NCBI GenBank assembly: GCA_954871525.1
Contig: OX940865.1
Coordinates: 620,001 to 684,000 of the forward strand
DNA: 64,000 nucleotides
DNA from: Parietaria judaica
Taxonomy: Eukaryota; Streptophyta; Magnoliopsida; Rosales; Urticaceae
Direction: 5' to 3'
Shown here: piece by piece, positions 12,705 to 23,435 of the stretch
How positions within the stretch are numbered: position 1 is the first letter of the stretch
Layout of the letters: each line of letters starts with the position of its first letter
Position numbers and translations under genes: made by a program
The notes under the pieces: generated by a model
Databases searched by the model: none
What the model saw: the letters and a program-made list of their open reading frames with translations, nothing else
What the model was told of the DNA's origin: nothing

Positions 12705-13220
12705 CGCTAAAACGACCAGCCAAGTATGAAAATCAAGGTTTGAGATGCTAAAAGCTCAAAATAAATCATAGTATGGGACACTAAAACGACCAGCCAAACA
12801 CTAAATCAAGATTTGGGCGCTAAAACGACCAGCTAAACAGAAAAGTCAAGATTTGGGACACTAAAACGACCAGCTAATTGGAAAATCAAGATCTAAGACA
12901 CTAAAACGACCAACTTAGTAGTTCATAAAGATCTGGAACGCTAAAACGACAAGCTAAACGATACATAAATACCTCGAACGCTAAAACTACAAGCTAAGGA
13001 ATACATCAAGGTCTGGAATTTTAGAACGACGAGCTCGACAGTTCATCAATATATGGGATGCTCAATTGATTAGTGAACACCAAATTAAGATCTACGATGC
13101 TAACACGACCAGAATTATAGGCGATCAATATTGGGACTGATAAGACGACCATCCTAACAAAGCCTCTGTAGCTAGAATAGTAAAATGACCAGCTAACAAA
13201 AAATTAAGGTCTAGGACGCA
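12705..13220. repeat. 40-bp tandem repeat, about 13 degenerate units
   Basis: The word CTAAAACGACCAGC and its variants recur at 12,781, 12,820, 12,861, 12,901, 12,941, 12,981, 13,021 and on to about 13,181, a steady 40-base step. Each unit continues with an 'aaatcaagatctgggac' part. Units diverge in sequence but hardly in length. I see no open frame through it and regard it as a minisatellite. Confidence 0.9.
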
Positions 13221-15320
13221 AAAGCAATCGGTGTAGCAAAAGTGATGTCGGTCCAACCACTAAAGACACTGGTAAAATGATTTCGACGTCATGCCTCAGC
13301 GATTGAGTTACACTTGAACCAAGCAAGAAGGACAACGGCCACGAGCTCTTAAGGCGGTTACAATGAGAAATCTCAACATAACGCCGCGAGACCGAGTTAC
13401 AATGAGCCTCCTAAGGCGGTTTAGCAACCACAAGGGATTGCTGTCGAAGAAGTCTCAATGCGTCGCCTCGTTGGAGTTACATATGAACCTTCCTAAGATG
13501 GTCAACAAAGAAAAAAGAACTCGCTAGAAATTGGACCACGACATCCCGTCGAATGACGAAGGGAAAATAAGGACCACTCTAGGGTAAGTCCGCCGATCAA
13601 AAAGTCGTCATCACATAATTATGCAAGATTCATGGACTACATCGACACAAGCTCTCCCGTATGACAAGGGCCACAATTTGTGAAAGCAAAATGTGGCTCG
13701 ACACCCACTTGTTAGATACGTTGAAAGGAACGCCAACGATGCCACAAAATGTCAAGGAAAAATTACCACTAAGGTAGCGAGCCATAGAGCATCCAATTAT
13801 CCGCAGCCTAAGTGTTTTCTCCTCGTCCTAGGAAGACAATTCGACACTCAGTCGATTAACGGAGGGTCCCACTCCAATGGGGTCAACAACGCAAAAGGAA
13901 ATTTCAACGATGCCATAAAACGACATGGCAAAACTACTGCCAAGGTAGAGAACCGCGGAGCATCCAATCATCTGCACCTAACACACATCTTCCTCTTCAT
14001 ACAAAGACGATTCTCAAGAAGGACCCTCAACAACCAAGAAAGGTTGAGGTGCAACGCTAGTCGCGGCTAGAAGTGCTGAAACAACCCCTACCAAGATCAC
14101 GAGGGCATATCGACAGAGAAATTTTGACGTACCTACTAAACATGGAGTCACAATTTAACCTCCCAACACGGTAAGACATCACGACGGATAATCGATAGAG
14201 AAACCTTGATGTCTCGATTCAACAAGAGAGTCACACTTGAACCTCCTAAGCCCCGCGCCAACCAAGAAGGTCAGACCAAAAGTTATTACCAATCCCCAAC
14301 TAGGCCATGAGGGTAAAGAAGGACCGCGTCCAGAAAGGTCCGCTAGCCGACGAGCTGAAGCCGAACAAGTCCAAAAATGTCTGAACAAAGCGACCTAGGG
14401 TCGACCCATATAAGAGCAGCCACAAGTCCGAAATTTTGGAGGCAAGAAATGCCTCGACAATCGATAAACCACAAATAAGTCTCTGACGGGGCTATAATGC
14501 CAACATTGCTACTACGCGGCGAGGCGGAACCACCATGAAGTTAAAGGCTAATGGATCATCCATTCATCCGTAGCCAAATAATGAACCTCCACCAAGGAAA
14601 AGACCGGAATGGAGCTCCGAAAGCACAAAGGACTAGTTACGATCAACAAGAGTCGCGTCGACAAACCCCACCCCCGAAACAGTAAGTGCCTCAGCCGCGG
14701 GTGCCAAAAACGCCGGATCTTCTGCGTGAGCTGCAGCACCCTCGCGAGCTGTAGCAGCTGAAACAGCCCCGGAAGTCGCTAGAGCCACAGTCGCCTCGAG
14801 ATCCGCAGGAGCCGCAACAGCCACACCTCATGCAGCATAAAGTCTCCATAACTCAAAGACCGAATTATCTGCGTCGTCTATCGGCTTCATGGAGTCACCG
14901 GGACCACCCTACGGTTACGCCACCTTCCACGGCAATTGGAACCTTCACTGCATGTCCGAGGGTTGAAATATTTTTGCTATAGTTTCCCCTAAAAATGTTG
15001 AAAACCGCACAAAAAACTATCATCAAAATAGAGTGTTCGAACGACTTTTCAAGAGAAAGCTAACTACAAAACTTACCCTGGGTGGCGTGAAGACCATCTT
15101 GAGACGATTTCTAATTAGGAGGAAGCTCCATGGAAGCTACAATGGCCGAGAGAACAGAGATAAGGAGAGGTCCAAATTCAGCAAAATAAACCGTTCCGGC
15201 GACCCTGGGCAGGATTCCTTGAGCTCGTCAAAAAATAAATCACCCATACTCATCTTTGGTGATGAGAAAGGAGAGCTCGATTATGGGGAGAAGAAATATA
15301 AAGAGTGAAAAGTTAATGGA
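13221..15320. repeat. Degenerate repeats including a 171-bp direct repeat; no gene
   Basis: The phrases CAACGATGCCA..AAAATG and GAGCATCCAAT occur twice with exactly the same 171-base offset (13,734 and 13,905; 13,787 and 13,958), with a third weak copy near 14,550. Another phrase, GAGTTACA..GAACCTCCTAAG, recurs at about 13,304, 13,391, 13,474, 14,144 and 14,230. The plus-strand frame 13,693-14,070 simply reads through the 171-bp repeat. An alanine-rich minus-strand frame near 14,630-14,824 has no domain I recognise. I infer an untranslated or decayed retroelement part. Confidence 0.45.
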
Positions 15321-15328
15321 ACGATGAG
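15321..15328. repeat. Left target-site duplication of the hAT element
   Basis: ACGATGAG, identical to 18,818-18,825. Eight bases is the standard duplication length for hAT transposons. Confidence 0.9.
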
Positions 15329-15350
15329 TAGTCCTGCAAATGTGGGAGGG
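15329..15350 (+). repeat. hAT left terminal inverted repeat
   Basis: Begins TAGTCCTGCAAATGTGG and pairs with 18,797-18,817 reversed, with a G/A change at base 3, C/T at base 9 and one extra G. These ends are where the transposase would cut and join. Confidence 0.88.
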
Positions 15351-15380
15351 CACAGATATCCGTGCCCTCTCTTTTTTTTT

Positions 15381-15440
15381 GTCGGAGTCGGATTAATCCG
15401 AGTCCGGATTTTCTCGGACCCGGATTAATCCGACTCCGTA
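15381..15440. repeat. hAT left subterminal palindromes
   Basis: Two copies of the perfect 12-bp palindrome CGGATTAATCCG (15,389-15,400 and 15,421-15,432) with flanking GTCGGAG and CTCCGTAT arms that extend the pairing. The matching right-hand set is at 18,701-18,758. Such subterminal repeats in hAT elements are commonly bound by the transposase BED finger. Confidence 0.8.
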
Positions 15441-15813
15441 TTTTTTTTATATTTTTGTTTGAAAATTGCGTTTTAGTCCTTTTATTTAAAAAAAATGTTG
15501 TACATACGCCTTTTAGAGTTCTTGTACACAGGTTTAGAATTCAAAATTCAAATTATAGTTTACGGTTTTTACGGTTTTGAGATTCAAATTTAAAATTTCA
15601 AGTAGGATATAAACATAGAGATATATAAATAACGGGCCTCGTTAAAACCTCTCCAAGCCCCCCAAATGGGTGCGGCTCGGGCGAGGAAAGAGCGCCCTAA
15701 GGATTTTATTTATATTATAAAGCAAATACAAATGTCATACAATTACAAAGTACAACCCGATTACTCCGGGTTTGCCACATTAAGCTCGTTGAAATAGTCT
15801 AACAACTCGTTGT

Positions 15814-18300
15814 CTACCATTTGATTATCTTGCGTTCGCTTTTCGGCCAAAATCCAATCCTTGGAAAGCATAAGGATTTCGACCAAAACGCCTTCATTAA
15901 CTTGCGTCGAGCCTCCAATAGGCGTCCCGCCAATGAGAAAGCCTCTTCCGATGAGACCGTGGAGACCAGAACAATGAGGATGTCGCGAGCCACCAATGAT
16001 AAAATCGGGTACTCAATACGATTTACGCGCCACCATTCAAGTATGTCGAGGCCTTCATCGGGACACGGTGCTGGTGGAAGGTTACAAAAGACGTCGTACT
16101 CGTTGATTCTTCGGCGGTTTGCTCTTCGGGGACGACGACCTCCGGAACTCCCGCTATGTTGTGATGTTGACGCCGGACTTGACACCGTTGATGATCCTCC
16201 GTGCCCGCCGGTATGAGTTAGGTTGTAAAACACCCGATGCGTCGAAACATAGGGCGCTCCGGGTGCGTTGCTTGGGGGCGGCGTCGGGACGTGTTCCTTG
16301 TCTCCTTCTTGCTCCATGTCGTCGTAATACTTCGTCTCGTACTCCTTGTAAAGAAGCCTCGTCTTCAATTCCGCGTAGGGATAGTCTTCGTCAAGGTATG
16401 GATCTCCCGTCAATTGTTGCATCATAGGCAAGATCGCCTGCAATTTACCGAGCTTTAGTGTAGGATCTATGATTATAGCCGCGCAAAACAAAAATGGAAT
16501 ATGTTTCCAATAAACCCTAAATTTTTCGATCATCGGTGTCAAAACATTTCCAAATAAAGGGTTTTGTTTTGCTTTATCAAAATGAACAATAATATCAAAA
16601 ATGCAAGCTAAAGCTAAATGAGATGTGGGTTTGTAAACATGAGATAAAGTAACGGTAATAGTGTAAAAAAGGGATAGAAAAGCCTGGAATTGGATAGCCG
16701 TCATCCAATCGGATTCGTCGAGGTAGTCGTCCACGTGTCTGAACTCTTGTCTGTTGATCCAGTTCGTCACTAGCTCCTTGTACGGTATGACCGCCTCCAA
16801 CATCAAGTAGGTAGAGCTCCACCGGATAGGCATATCCGGGGAGAACACTCGCTCCGCTTTGTGGTATTCCCTGCTATATGCTAACCAAGATTTCGTGCGC
16901 ATAGTAGATGATCGTATGTACATAATGGCACTCCTAATTCTATCTATGCTCGGAGAAATAATAATTAAACCCGCTTGAACTATGAAATTGATAATATGGC
17001 ATGCACATCTTTGATGGAAATAATCGGCCCTAAAATTGTCAAGACTATCCTTTAACACATCAACGGTAATGTTGTGGGGGCTAGCATTATCTAATGTGAT
17101 TGAAACTACCCTATTGCTAAGGTTCCAAAATGTCAACACATTCAATATAGCCTCGGCAATGTTAACCCTGGTATGCCTAACACGCATGGGTTTAAATCCT
17201 AAAATACGCTTTTCTAATTTCCAATCATCGTTAATAAAATGAGCTACAACGGAAATATAATCATCGTTAGTGTGACCTTTCCAACAATCCGATGTTAAAG
17301 CAAACTTGTACGACGCTTGTTGAAATAATTTGTCTAGCTCAACTCTCTGTTCATCATAATATTGAATTATTGTCTCTCTAGTTACATGACGTGAGACGTA
17401 CCTGTAGTTTATCGGGGCGATGAATGCTAAAAACTCGTTCAAACCATCACCCTCGGAAAACGATATCGGTAAACCATCGCGTATGATAATTCTAGCGAGA
17501 GCTTTCCTATAAATGAGATTGGATAAGCGACTTACCTCCTCCACTTTCTTACGCTTTCGGCATTGCAAGGCGTGATCTTGGAGGTACGATGTGCCTTGAG
17601 TTTTTGGATCGACCGGCTTTATTTCTCCGCAAGTTCGACATTTCCCGAATCTTTCCTCCTTTCCTGTAGTAGGATTAAGAATATAAAGCGGGAAAAAGTC
17701 ATTTCGCCATACCGGAGATGTTAGGTTCTTCCTTTTCCTCGGTTTTGGCGGTGGCGGGTTTGCCGGCGGCGGAATAGGAGGCCGACTAGAACCACGAGGC
17801 CGACCACGAGCTCGGACTGGCGGCGGCGGTGGAAGAATTTCGTCCTCCTCTTTGACTTCGTCCTCCTCTTCGTCGTCGTCCTCATCGTCGTCGTCGTCGT
17901 CCCCGCCTTCAAGACCTTCGTAATTCGGATCGTCGTCTCTTCCGTCGTTCATGTTCATTGATCCCGAAGCTTCTCGATTTTGGGCATCGTACGCCTCTTG
18001 CTCGCTCGACCATTCCGCAATATTTCCTGTAGCATTTTGAAGCAAGTTAGTAAAACCACCAAATTGTTGACCATAAATTACCGGAACGATGGCATGGGGT
18101 TGAATTTGTGGCGATGGTAGACTAGAGGAACCCGGAGCATTTTGTTGGTAAACACCGCCATAATATGTATGTTGTATTTTTTGTTGTTGTACCGGCAGAG
18201 TTGAATGCGAAATACTATTAACCGACCCGGTTTTGGAACCGGCCCGTCCTTTTCCTCGGCGATCATTTCGGCCTCGAGAACGGTTATCGGAACTCGACAT
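15814..18300 (-). CDS. hAT transposase with BED finger, C-terminal frame shifted
   Basis: The enzyme would bind the element ends and carry out cut-and-paste transposition in the nucleus. Of 828 residues, 123-153 are acidic, and a proline-rich stretch with an AT-hook-like RARGRPRG follows (163-170). A BED zinc finger spans about 197-248 with C221, C224, H243 and C247. The RNase H-like core shows TSDCW (D338) and ITLDNASPHN (D404); the third acidic residue is probably E785 in SSEEAFS of the C-terminal dimerisation region (about 747-800). After RRKL (residue 801) the family's usual 'N..L.E.LM..KDW' helix is missing in this frame but readable in another frame, which runs on to a stop at 15,761. 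I infer a one-base indel near 15,898, so the last dimerisation helix is lost. The start codon at 18,300 gives the full N-terminus. Confidence 0.93.
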   Translation of the reverse strand: MSSSDNRSRGRNDRRGKGRAGSKTGSVNSISHSTLPVQQQKIQHTYYGGVYQQNAPGSSSLPSPQIQPHAIVPVIYGQQFGGFTNLLQNATGNIAEWSSEQEAYDAQNREASGSMNMNDGRDDDPNYEGLEGGDDDDDDEDDDEEEDEVKEEDEILPPPPPVRARGRPRGSSRPPIPPPANPPPPKPRKRKNLTSPVWRNDFFPLYILNPTTGKEERFGKCRTCGEIKPVDPKTQGTSYLQDHALQCRKRKKVEEVSRLSNLIYRKALARIIIRDGLPISFSEGDGLNEFLAFIAPINYRYVSRHVTRETIIQYYDEQRVELDKLFQQASYKFALTSDCWKGHTNDDYISVVAHFINDDWKLEKRILGFKPMRVRHTRVNIAEAILNVLTFWNLSNRVVSITLDNASPHNITVDVLKDSLDNFRADYFHQRCACHIINFIVQAGLIIISPSIDRIRSAIMYIRSSTMRTKSWLAYSREYHKAERVFSPDMPIRWSSTYLMLEAVIPYKELVTNWINRQEFRHVDDYLDESDWMTAIQFQAFLSLFYTITVTLSHVYKPTSHLALACIFDIIVHFDKAKQNPLFGNVLTPMIEKFRVYWKHIPFLFCAAIIIDPTLKLGKLQAILPMMQQLTGDPYLDEDYPYAELKTRLLYKEYETKYYDDMEQEGDKEHVPTPPPSNAPGAPYVSTHRVFYNLTHTGGHGGSSTVSSPASTSQHSGSSGGRRPRRANRRRINEYDVFCNLPPAPCPDEGLDILEWWRVNRIEYPILSLVARDILIVLVSTVSSEEAFSLAGRLLEARRKLMKAFWSKSLCFPRIGFWPKSERKIIKW

Positions 18301-18700
18301 TATAACTATAATATAACTAAACTATATAATATAATAGACATTATGATAATAAGTGTATTAATATAACTATAAGATAAGAAAACTATAGCTTAAAATCGGA
18401 TTTTTTGAGAGCTTGGGCGAGTTGAGAGAGTATCAGATGAAGAGAATGAGTTGAGTGAAAAAAATGAGGGAGAAATGTGGTTTTTATAGGAAAAAAATGG
18501 AGAGAATCGAGTAAAGAGGGTATAATTAATACCTAACGGATAGATTCAGGCCCCTTTCTGCAATTTGCAGAAATCACCTCGGGACCACCAAAGAGAGCCG
18601 TTGCCCAACGGCTCCTTCCATCGAGCCGTACACGTGGTTCATCCAACAGCTCAAAAAATAGAGCCGCTGCCTTTTTATTTTTTTTATTTTTTTTTTAAAT

Positions 18701-18758
18701 GTCGGAGCCGGATTAATCCGGCTCCGTATTAAGTCGGAGTCGGAGCTCCGACTCCGTA
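18701..18758. repeat. hAT right subterminal palindromes
   Basis: GTCGGAGCCGGATTAATCCG with its completing GCTCCG arm forms a long hairpin, followed by AAGTCGGAGTCGGAGCTCCG, a second palindrome. It mirrors the left subterminal block and is separated from the right TIR by a poly-A run. Confidence 0.8.
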
Positions 18759-18796
18759 AAAAAAAAAAAAAAATCTGGAGGGTCCAGGAAATCCGA

Positions 18797-18825
18797 CCCT
18801 CCACATTTACAGGATTAACGATGAG
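18797..18825. repeat. hAT right TIR and right target duplication
   Basis: The TIR occupies 18,797-18,817 (CCCTCCACATTTACAGGATTA, one base past the 20-base limit if written further) and the ACGATGAG duplication 18,818-18,825. They pair with 15,329-15,350 and 15,321-15,328. Confidence 0.88.
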
Positions 18826-19439
18826 TGGTAACGCAAAAAGTGGAATGAAACATAAAAGTACGAAAGTGTACTTTAGGTGACATAAGCATGTAAGAGATGT
18901 CCCCTCTCACCCTGCAACCCACAATTCGAATTTTCCCCACAAAAAAAAAAACAACTCCATGGAGCTAAAAACTTGGAGGGCCAAAGGATTGACTTTTCCA
19001 ACCTCAAGATTTTTCGTCTTTTAGCGCCTGGAAGTAAAAAAATCCATAAATTCCGAAAATTTCCAAACATTCATAATAAAATTTAAATACTATAAGGATA
19101 TCCCCCTCTCCCACCCCCTATTTCCAAAATTCATAATTTGGAATTTTTACGAAGATTTTAGGAAGAAACGTGAAGTCCAACTCGAGTTAAAAAAATAGGA
19201 AAAACGACCCGAATATTAAAAAATTCCAAAAATTCCGAAACTTTCCCTAAAGGTTCAGGAAACCTTTGGGATGTCCTCGATGCCGTTAGAAATTTTTCTC
19301 AAAAAAGCCAAAAGTCTTGAGGTATCAGAAAATTACGTCAAAAGAAAACCCGCAAAAATACGAGGGTAATATGTCTGGTCTTAGAATTTCCAAAAAAATC
19401 TCGAAGGGGTAAATAATCCAAAAATTTGCCAAGGAAACT
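18826..19439. other. Unassigned, AT-rich with short homopolymers
   Basis: No gene, tandem repeat or element end is seen. The sequence is the target that the hAT element entered and continues towards a copia 3' end. A minus-strand frame at 19,338-19,652 is the complement of the copia remnant. Confidence 0.3.
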
Positions 19440-19694
19440 CACTGGAACCATCAAGTCTCCAACTACAACGCAAGGCAAAACATACAGCAAGAGCCTAGAG
19501 ACCATAACAAGGCAAAACATATAGAAAGGAAATACCATCTTATAAGAGAAAAAGTGCGTCGTGGGGACGTAGGGGTTATGAAAATAGCTTTGGAGGACAA
19601 TCTGGCTGATCAATTTACCAAGACGTTGCCAGAGAAAATATTCAGGAGGCATCTAGAAAATATGGGCGTGAAAGACATGGGTAATCTTCTTTAA
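19440..19694 (+). pseudogene. Copia RNase H, C-terminal fragment
   Basis: From about 19,478 a plus-strand frame reads QQEPRDHNKAKHIERKYHLI, then REKVRRGDVGVMKIALEDNL and ADQFTKTLPEKIFRRHLENM, ending with TAA at 19,692-19,694. These are the last residues of a Ty1/copia Pol protein: the 'KHI..KYH.IRE' and 'N.AD..TK.L' signatures of the RNase H end. Just upstream a partial repeat of AAGGCAAAACATA suggests a small duplication. The stop is followed at once by a polypurine tract (AAGTGGGAGA, 19,699-19,708) and the LTR. Nothing of the rest of gag-pol is seen upstream, so the element is truncated on its 5' side. Confidence 0.85.
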
Positions 19695-19698
19695 GTAC

Positions 19699-19708
19699 AA
19701 GTGGGAGA
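19699..19708 (+). other. Polypurine tract
   Basis: AAGTGGGAGA, two bases before the LTR start at 19,710. It is the plus-strand priming site of the copia element and fixes the orientation and the 3' identity of the following LTR. Confidence 0.8.
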
Positions 19709-19709
19709 T

Positions 19710-22426
19710 TGTTGGACATATCTGTCCTTAAAAAAAGATATTTATCCATATGTAAAAGATTATGACAAGTCGTTGAATAAAGATGATACTTATTATGTTA
19801 ATCTTATTATAGTTTCTGGTAGAGTAAAATAGAATGTTTGATTCCTTAGTTCATAAGAGATGCAATTATGTTATTATTATCACAACAGACTCAATGTGAG
19901 GAAGAATTAATAATCATAATAAATGAATTTAAAATGTCCGTGACCTGATTAACTAAGTGGGAGCCCATTAATTGTGTCAGGTCATTAATGTGACTAAGTG
20001 ACAATCCTATTATGGATTATGTGTGTGTCACACTCACTAGAAGTGCATTGAGTATGAAGCGTCTTCATACTGGACTGGACTTAACTTAAACTCAAGAAGT
20101 TATCATATAAGACCGTCACTGATAACTTGTAGTTGAGTCACAAAATGATGATCAAATGGCTATTAGTTCTAAGTCCTGAGTTATCCTGAATCCTAGGTAC
20201 TGGCTTGATTGTTCTTTTACTTAACCGTTAAAGAACAAGATATTACCGCTGTTCACAACACTATTATTTTGGGAACATGATAGTCAGTAGTGAGGATAGC
20301 TTGATCATAGACATGGGCATCACACAGCTCTCTTCACAGTCATGATGATTCCCTTGGTTGTCAGTGGTGACAAGTGAGAGGTACCCGTGCGCAACTTGTG
20401 AATCGAAACCATAAGTGGGTTGCTCATAATATCACTGAGTGAGTCAAGGAGGAAAATGCAATGATAGGCATTACGGTAAAAACCGCCTGCTCATGTGTGA
20501 GTCATCAAGTGAAAGGACAATAACCCGAATTTGATTGAATCAATGGACACCCTGCTGTTATAAGGGAATAATATATACCGTATCACTAAAGAGTGCAGCC
20601 TCGGGTCTATAGTGGAATCATTTCGAGGTTTCACGAACAACTAGCAGTTCGTTGGAGCTTAAGTGATACGTATGATACGTACGTGATTAAAATACATTCT
20701 AGATAATTTTTAATATTTGGCTCGACTTATAAAACTGACAGGTCTGTGTCTCACGTCAGATAGTTTTATCGTCAGCGTGGCAAAAGTACCATATTTTGGT
20801 ACACTGAATTAACGGATAAAAAGAAAGTTAGAATTTATATTTTCTATCTGCACCATGTTGTTTTAAATTATATTCTAAGAAACTTTACTTTTTTAACCAA
20901 GTCATTCTGACTACGGTTTTTGATTTATGGATTTTTTAAGTTTATAACTCGGTCCGATAAACTATGAAATTAAATCACATGTCACGAATTTAAATGATTG
21001 CGTGGCACCATGACATTTAATGTGTGATATTGAGATCAGATTTTATTGATATAATTTAATTAATTGTATTTAATTATTAATATCTAATTAATAATTAATT
21101 AATAATTAAAAGATTTACATTAATAAATAAAAAGAAATATTTATATATGTGCAAATTCGAATTAGGGTTTGGGTAAATACAAATCCTAGCTAATTCGAAT
21201 AGTGAGAAATGCATATTCCGTATTTGCGGCATAAGTACTTAATGTTTTGGTATTTTAACAAGACCCTAAAATCAATTTAATCTATTGGATCGGTTATGAT
21301 TTAATATCAACCGTTGGATTGAGATAATTAATTTAAACATTAAATATAATTAGAAATTCAAAGCTTGGTGACCAAGCTTAGATATTTCGAATTTGCTTAA
21401 TTAATTATGTCTGTTGGATCGGTTTCGAGATTTAATCTTCACCGTTGGATTAGAAATTAATTAATAATATATATATACAATATATAATTCGAATAAATAT
21501 GACGATAAGAATTCGAGTTAGGGTTTCAGTAAAACCCTAGGGCATTTTATTTTATCCCTAATTGATTTGATCCATTGGATTGGTTTAAGATATATTTTTA
21601 ACCACTCGATCTAGATAATCATTAACAAATTCGAATTTTAATATGTATATATATATAATTTGAATTTAATTAATATGAAGATAAGATTAAGTATTTTGAT
21701 CTTATTATGTATTATTATTTAATTAAATACCTGATTAATTATATCCATTGGATTTAGATGAGATTGAATCTAGACCATTGGATTGAATTAATTAATTAAA
21801 TTTATTTAATGAAATTTGAAAAATGGGAGGGAAAATCTCCAAATAGGTTACCGCTTGAGCCTATAAATAGGAGGCTCATTCTACCCATTTTTAACACCTT
21901 CCCCAGAGCAAAAACTCGAGCTATCCCTCTCTCTCTAGGGTCTTCGAGCTTTCTGCTTCTGATCTCTCTTCTGGTTCGGCTTAGGAGATATTTTTCTCCT
22001 GTAGCTTTAAAAGAACCGTGAGTTAAATTTTGCGACAAAGTCCTTCTAGCGAAGCCCATGCTTCGGTACGAGGAGTCCATGAGAATATCCCGGAAGATCA
22101 CAGGATTTTACCTCAGCACCGGCGGAGCCCTGCCCAAGTTCAAAACGCGCAGCCGGAATCGTGTTTGAGGTACAGCCTTATGCTTTGGGTCAATAAATGC
22201 AACCATTTACTGCTTTTTATTTATTTCCTATTCGACTAGATTATTAATAATGTTTATGAAATATTAAATTCGAAATATTTATCGGGTCTTAACGAAATGG
22301 TCATTACCCGATATCCGTGTCGTCGTTACGGTAACAAGTTTTCTACTTTAAAATAATTTTTTAAATGTTACCGGGACGCCTATTATCGTGGTAAGGAAGT
22401 CGGAATTGATACCCCGATTTCCAACA
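19710..22426 (+). mobile_element. Full-length long copia LTR (copy C, 3' LTR)
   Basis: Starts TGTTGGACATATCTGTCC and ends CCCGATTTCCAACA, giving the TGTTGG/CCAACA inverted ends of an LTR. At 2,717 bp it is very long for copia, as in SIRE/Maximus-type elements. U3 is AT-rich with repeated 'ccrttggattRgat' phrases; a TATAAATAG box at 21,862 precedes a CT-rich leader and the R/U5 part with 'tacgaggagtccatgagaatatcccggaagatcac'. Copies or fragments of the same LTR family are at 346-2502 (reversed), 9067-10,770 and 43,888-46,449. No matching 5' LTR is in the window upstream. Confidence 0.9.
21862..21870 (+). promoter_or_regulatory. TATA box of LTR copy C
   Basis: TATAAATAG, also found at the equivalent place in the copy at 45,878. 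Transcription should start in the 'gaggctcattctac' region about 30 bases on. Confidence 0.6.
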
Positions 22427-23435
22427 TGAAACACCGCGAGAAGCCATATCCTAAATTTCTCAAGCATCCCCGCTTCACGAAGCTGTTATGCCACAAAAAC
22501 CAGCAACTAAAAAATTTTGTGCCACTAGAAACTGCGGCTGGAAACTGCCCTACCTCAGGAAGCTACGGCTGAAGCTACCCTACCACCAAAAATTGGGGCT
22601 GAAAGTTTCCTAGCCCCTAGAAACTTTGGCTGAAAGCTTCCCTGCGACAGAGAAACTGTGGCTGGAAGGTGCCCTACCACAAGAAACTGCGGCTGGAGCT
22701 TCCTTGTGTCAGATGGCTCCAGCCGCATCTTCCATACGAACCCGAGGCTCCAACCATGTCCTTGTAACTCCAACTACACTCCGCGGCACCCAAATGTCAC
22801 CCGCGGCACTCGAAGGCTACCAACAGCACCTGATGACTTTCTACGGAACCCATGACTTCTAGCTCAAGAAGTACCAGCGATAGGAAACTGTGGCTAAAGT
22901 TTCCCAGACGCAGAAAACTGCAGCTGAAATCCTTCCAGCCACCAGAAAATGCGGCTCGAAGCTCCCTTGCCTCCAAAAGTTGCAGATGAACGTTTCCCTG
23001 CCACCAGAAATTGCGCCGGAAGCTGCCTCTACCACCAGAAACTGCGGCTGAAAGCGTCCCTGCCACCAGGATCTGCGGCTGGAAGCTGCCCTGCCACCAA
23101 AAAGTGTTAGTCGAGAATCCCAGCTGCTCTTCGTAGTGACTCAGGAAGCAAATCCCCGTGCCAAACTCCTCCAAACACCTCCTCATGCCTCCTTAGCGGC
23201 CAGGGAAGATAAGAGACACCCTAGAAATCTCCCTTATACCCCTAAACAGATGCCTTGCGATGTGAGGATGTCTTCACCCTCACAAATGACACAAATACCC
23301 TCAAAGTGAGTCCTACTAACATGAATCACCTCCAAAATTCTCATTAATACCAAAAATAACCCTCAACTCTCTCCCACATGGAAAAGACACCATATGGCCT
23401 TACATATGGACCGTTTCACCTCGATGGGATTTCTT
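22427..23435. repeat. Degenerate 30-33-bp repeat between two LTRs
   Basis: Between about 22,520 and 23,110 the phrase AGAAACTGCGGCTGGAAGCT, followed by GCCCTACCACC, recurs some 12 or more times with a spacing of 30-33 bases. The minus-strand frame 22,797-23,186 is only a translation of these units (repeating 'FWWQGSF', 'SGG', 'LEARELRA'). The remaining 300 bases to 23,435 contain no gene. The block may be an untranslated part of the element whose LTR starts at 23,436. Confidence 0.6.

Larger units (their letters stand above)
15329..18817 (-). mobile_element. Complete hAT transposon
   Basis: A 3,489-bp element bounded by imperfect terminal inverted repeats and perfect 8-bp target duplications. 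The left end reads TAGTCCTGCAAATGTGG and the right end, reversed, TAATCCTGTAAATGTGG; both continue with an AGGG block. Just inside both ends lie palindromic subterminal blocks built on GTCGGAG-CGGATTAATCCG. One long minus-strand transposase frame fills most of the interior. Mismatched TIR positions and a C-terminal frame break suggest some age, but both ends and the target duplication are intact, so insertion is fairly recent compared with the LTR fragments around it. Confidence 0.92.

Noticed and set aside
13693..14070. 125-residue plus-strand frame with an internal protein repeat
   Set aside because: The protein repeat only mirrors the 171-bp DNA repeat, and the third copy is out of frame.
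15821..16458. Plus-strand frames of 131, 102 and 73 residues
   Set aside because: Complement of the hAT transposase gene.
22797..23186. 129-residue minus-strand frame with repeating WWQGSF
   Set aside because: It is a translation of the 31-bp DNA repeat; no start context or family match.
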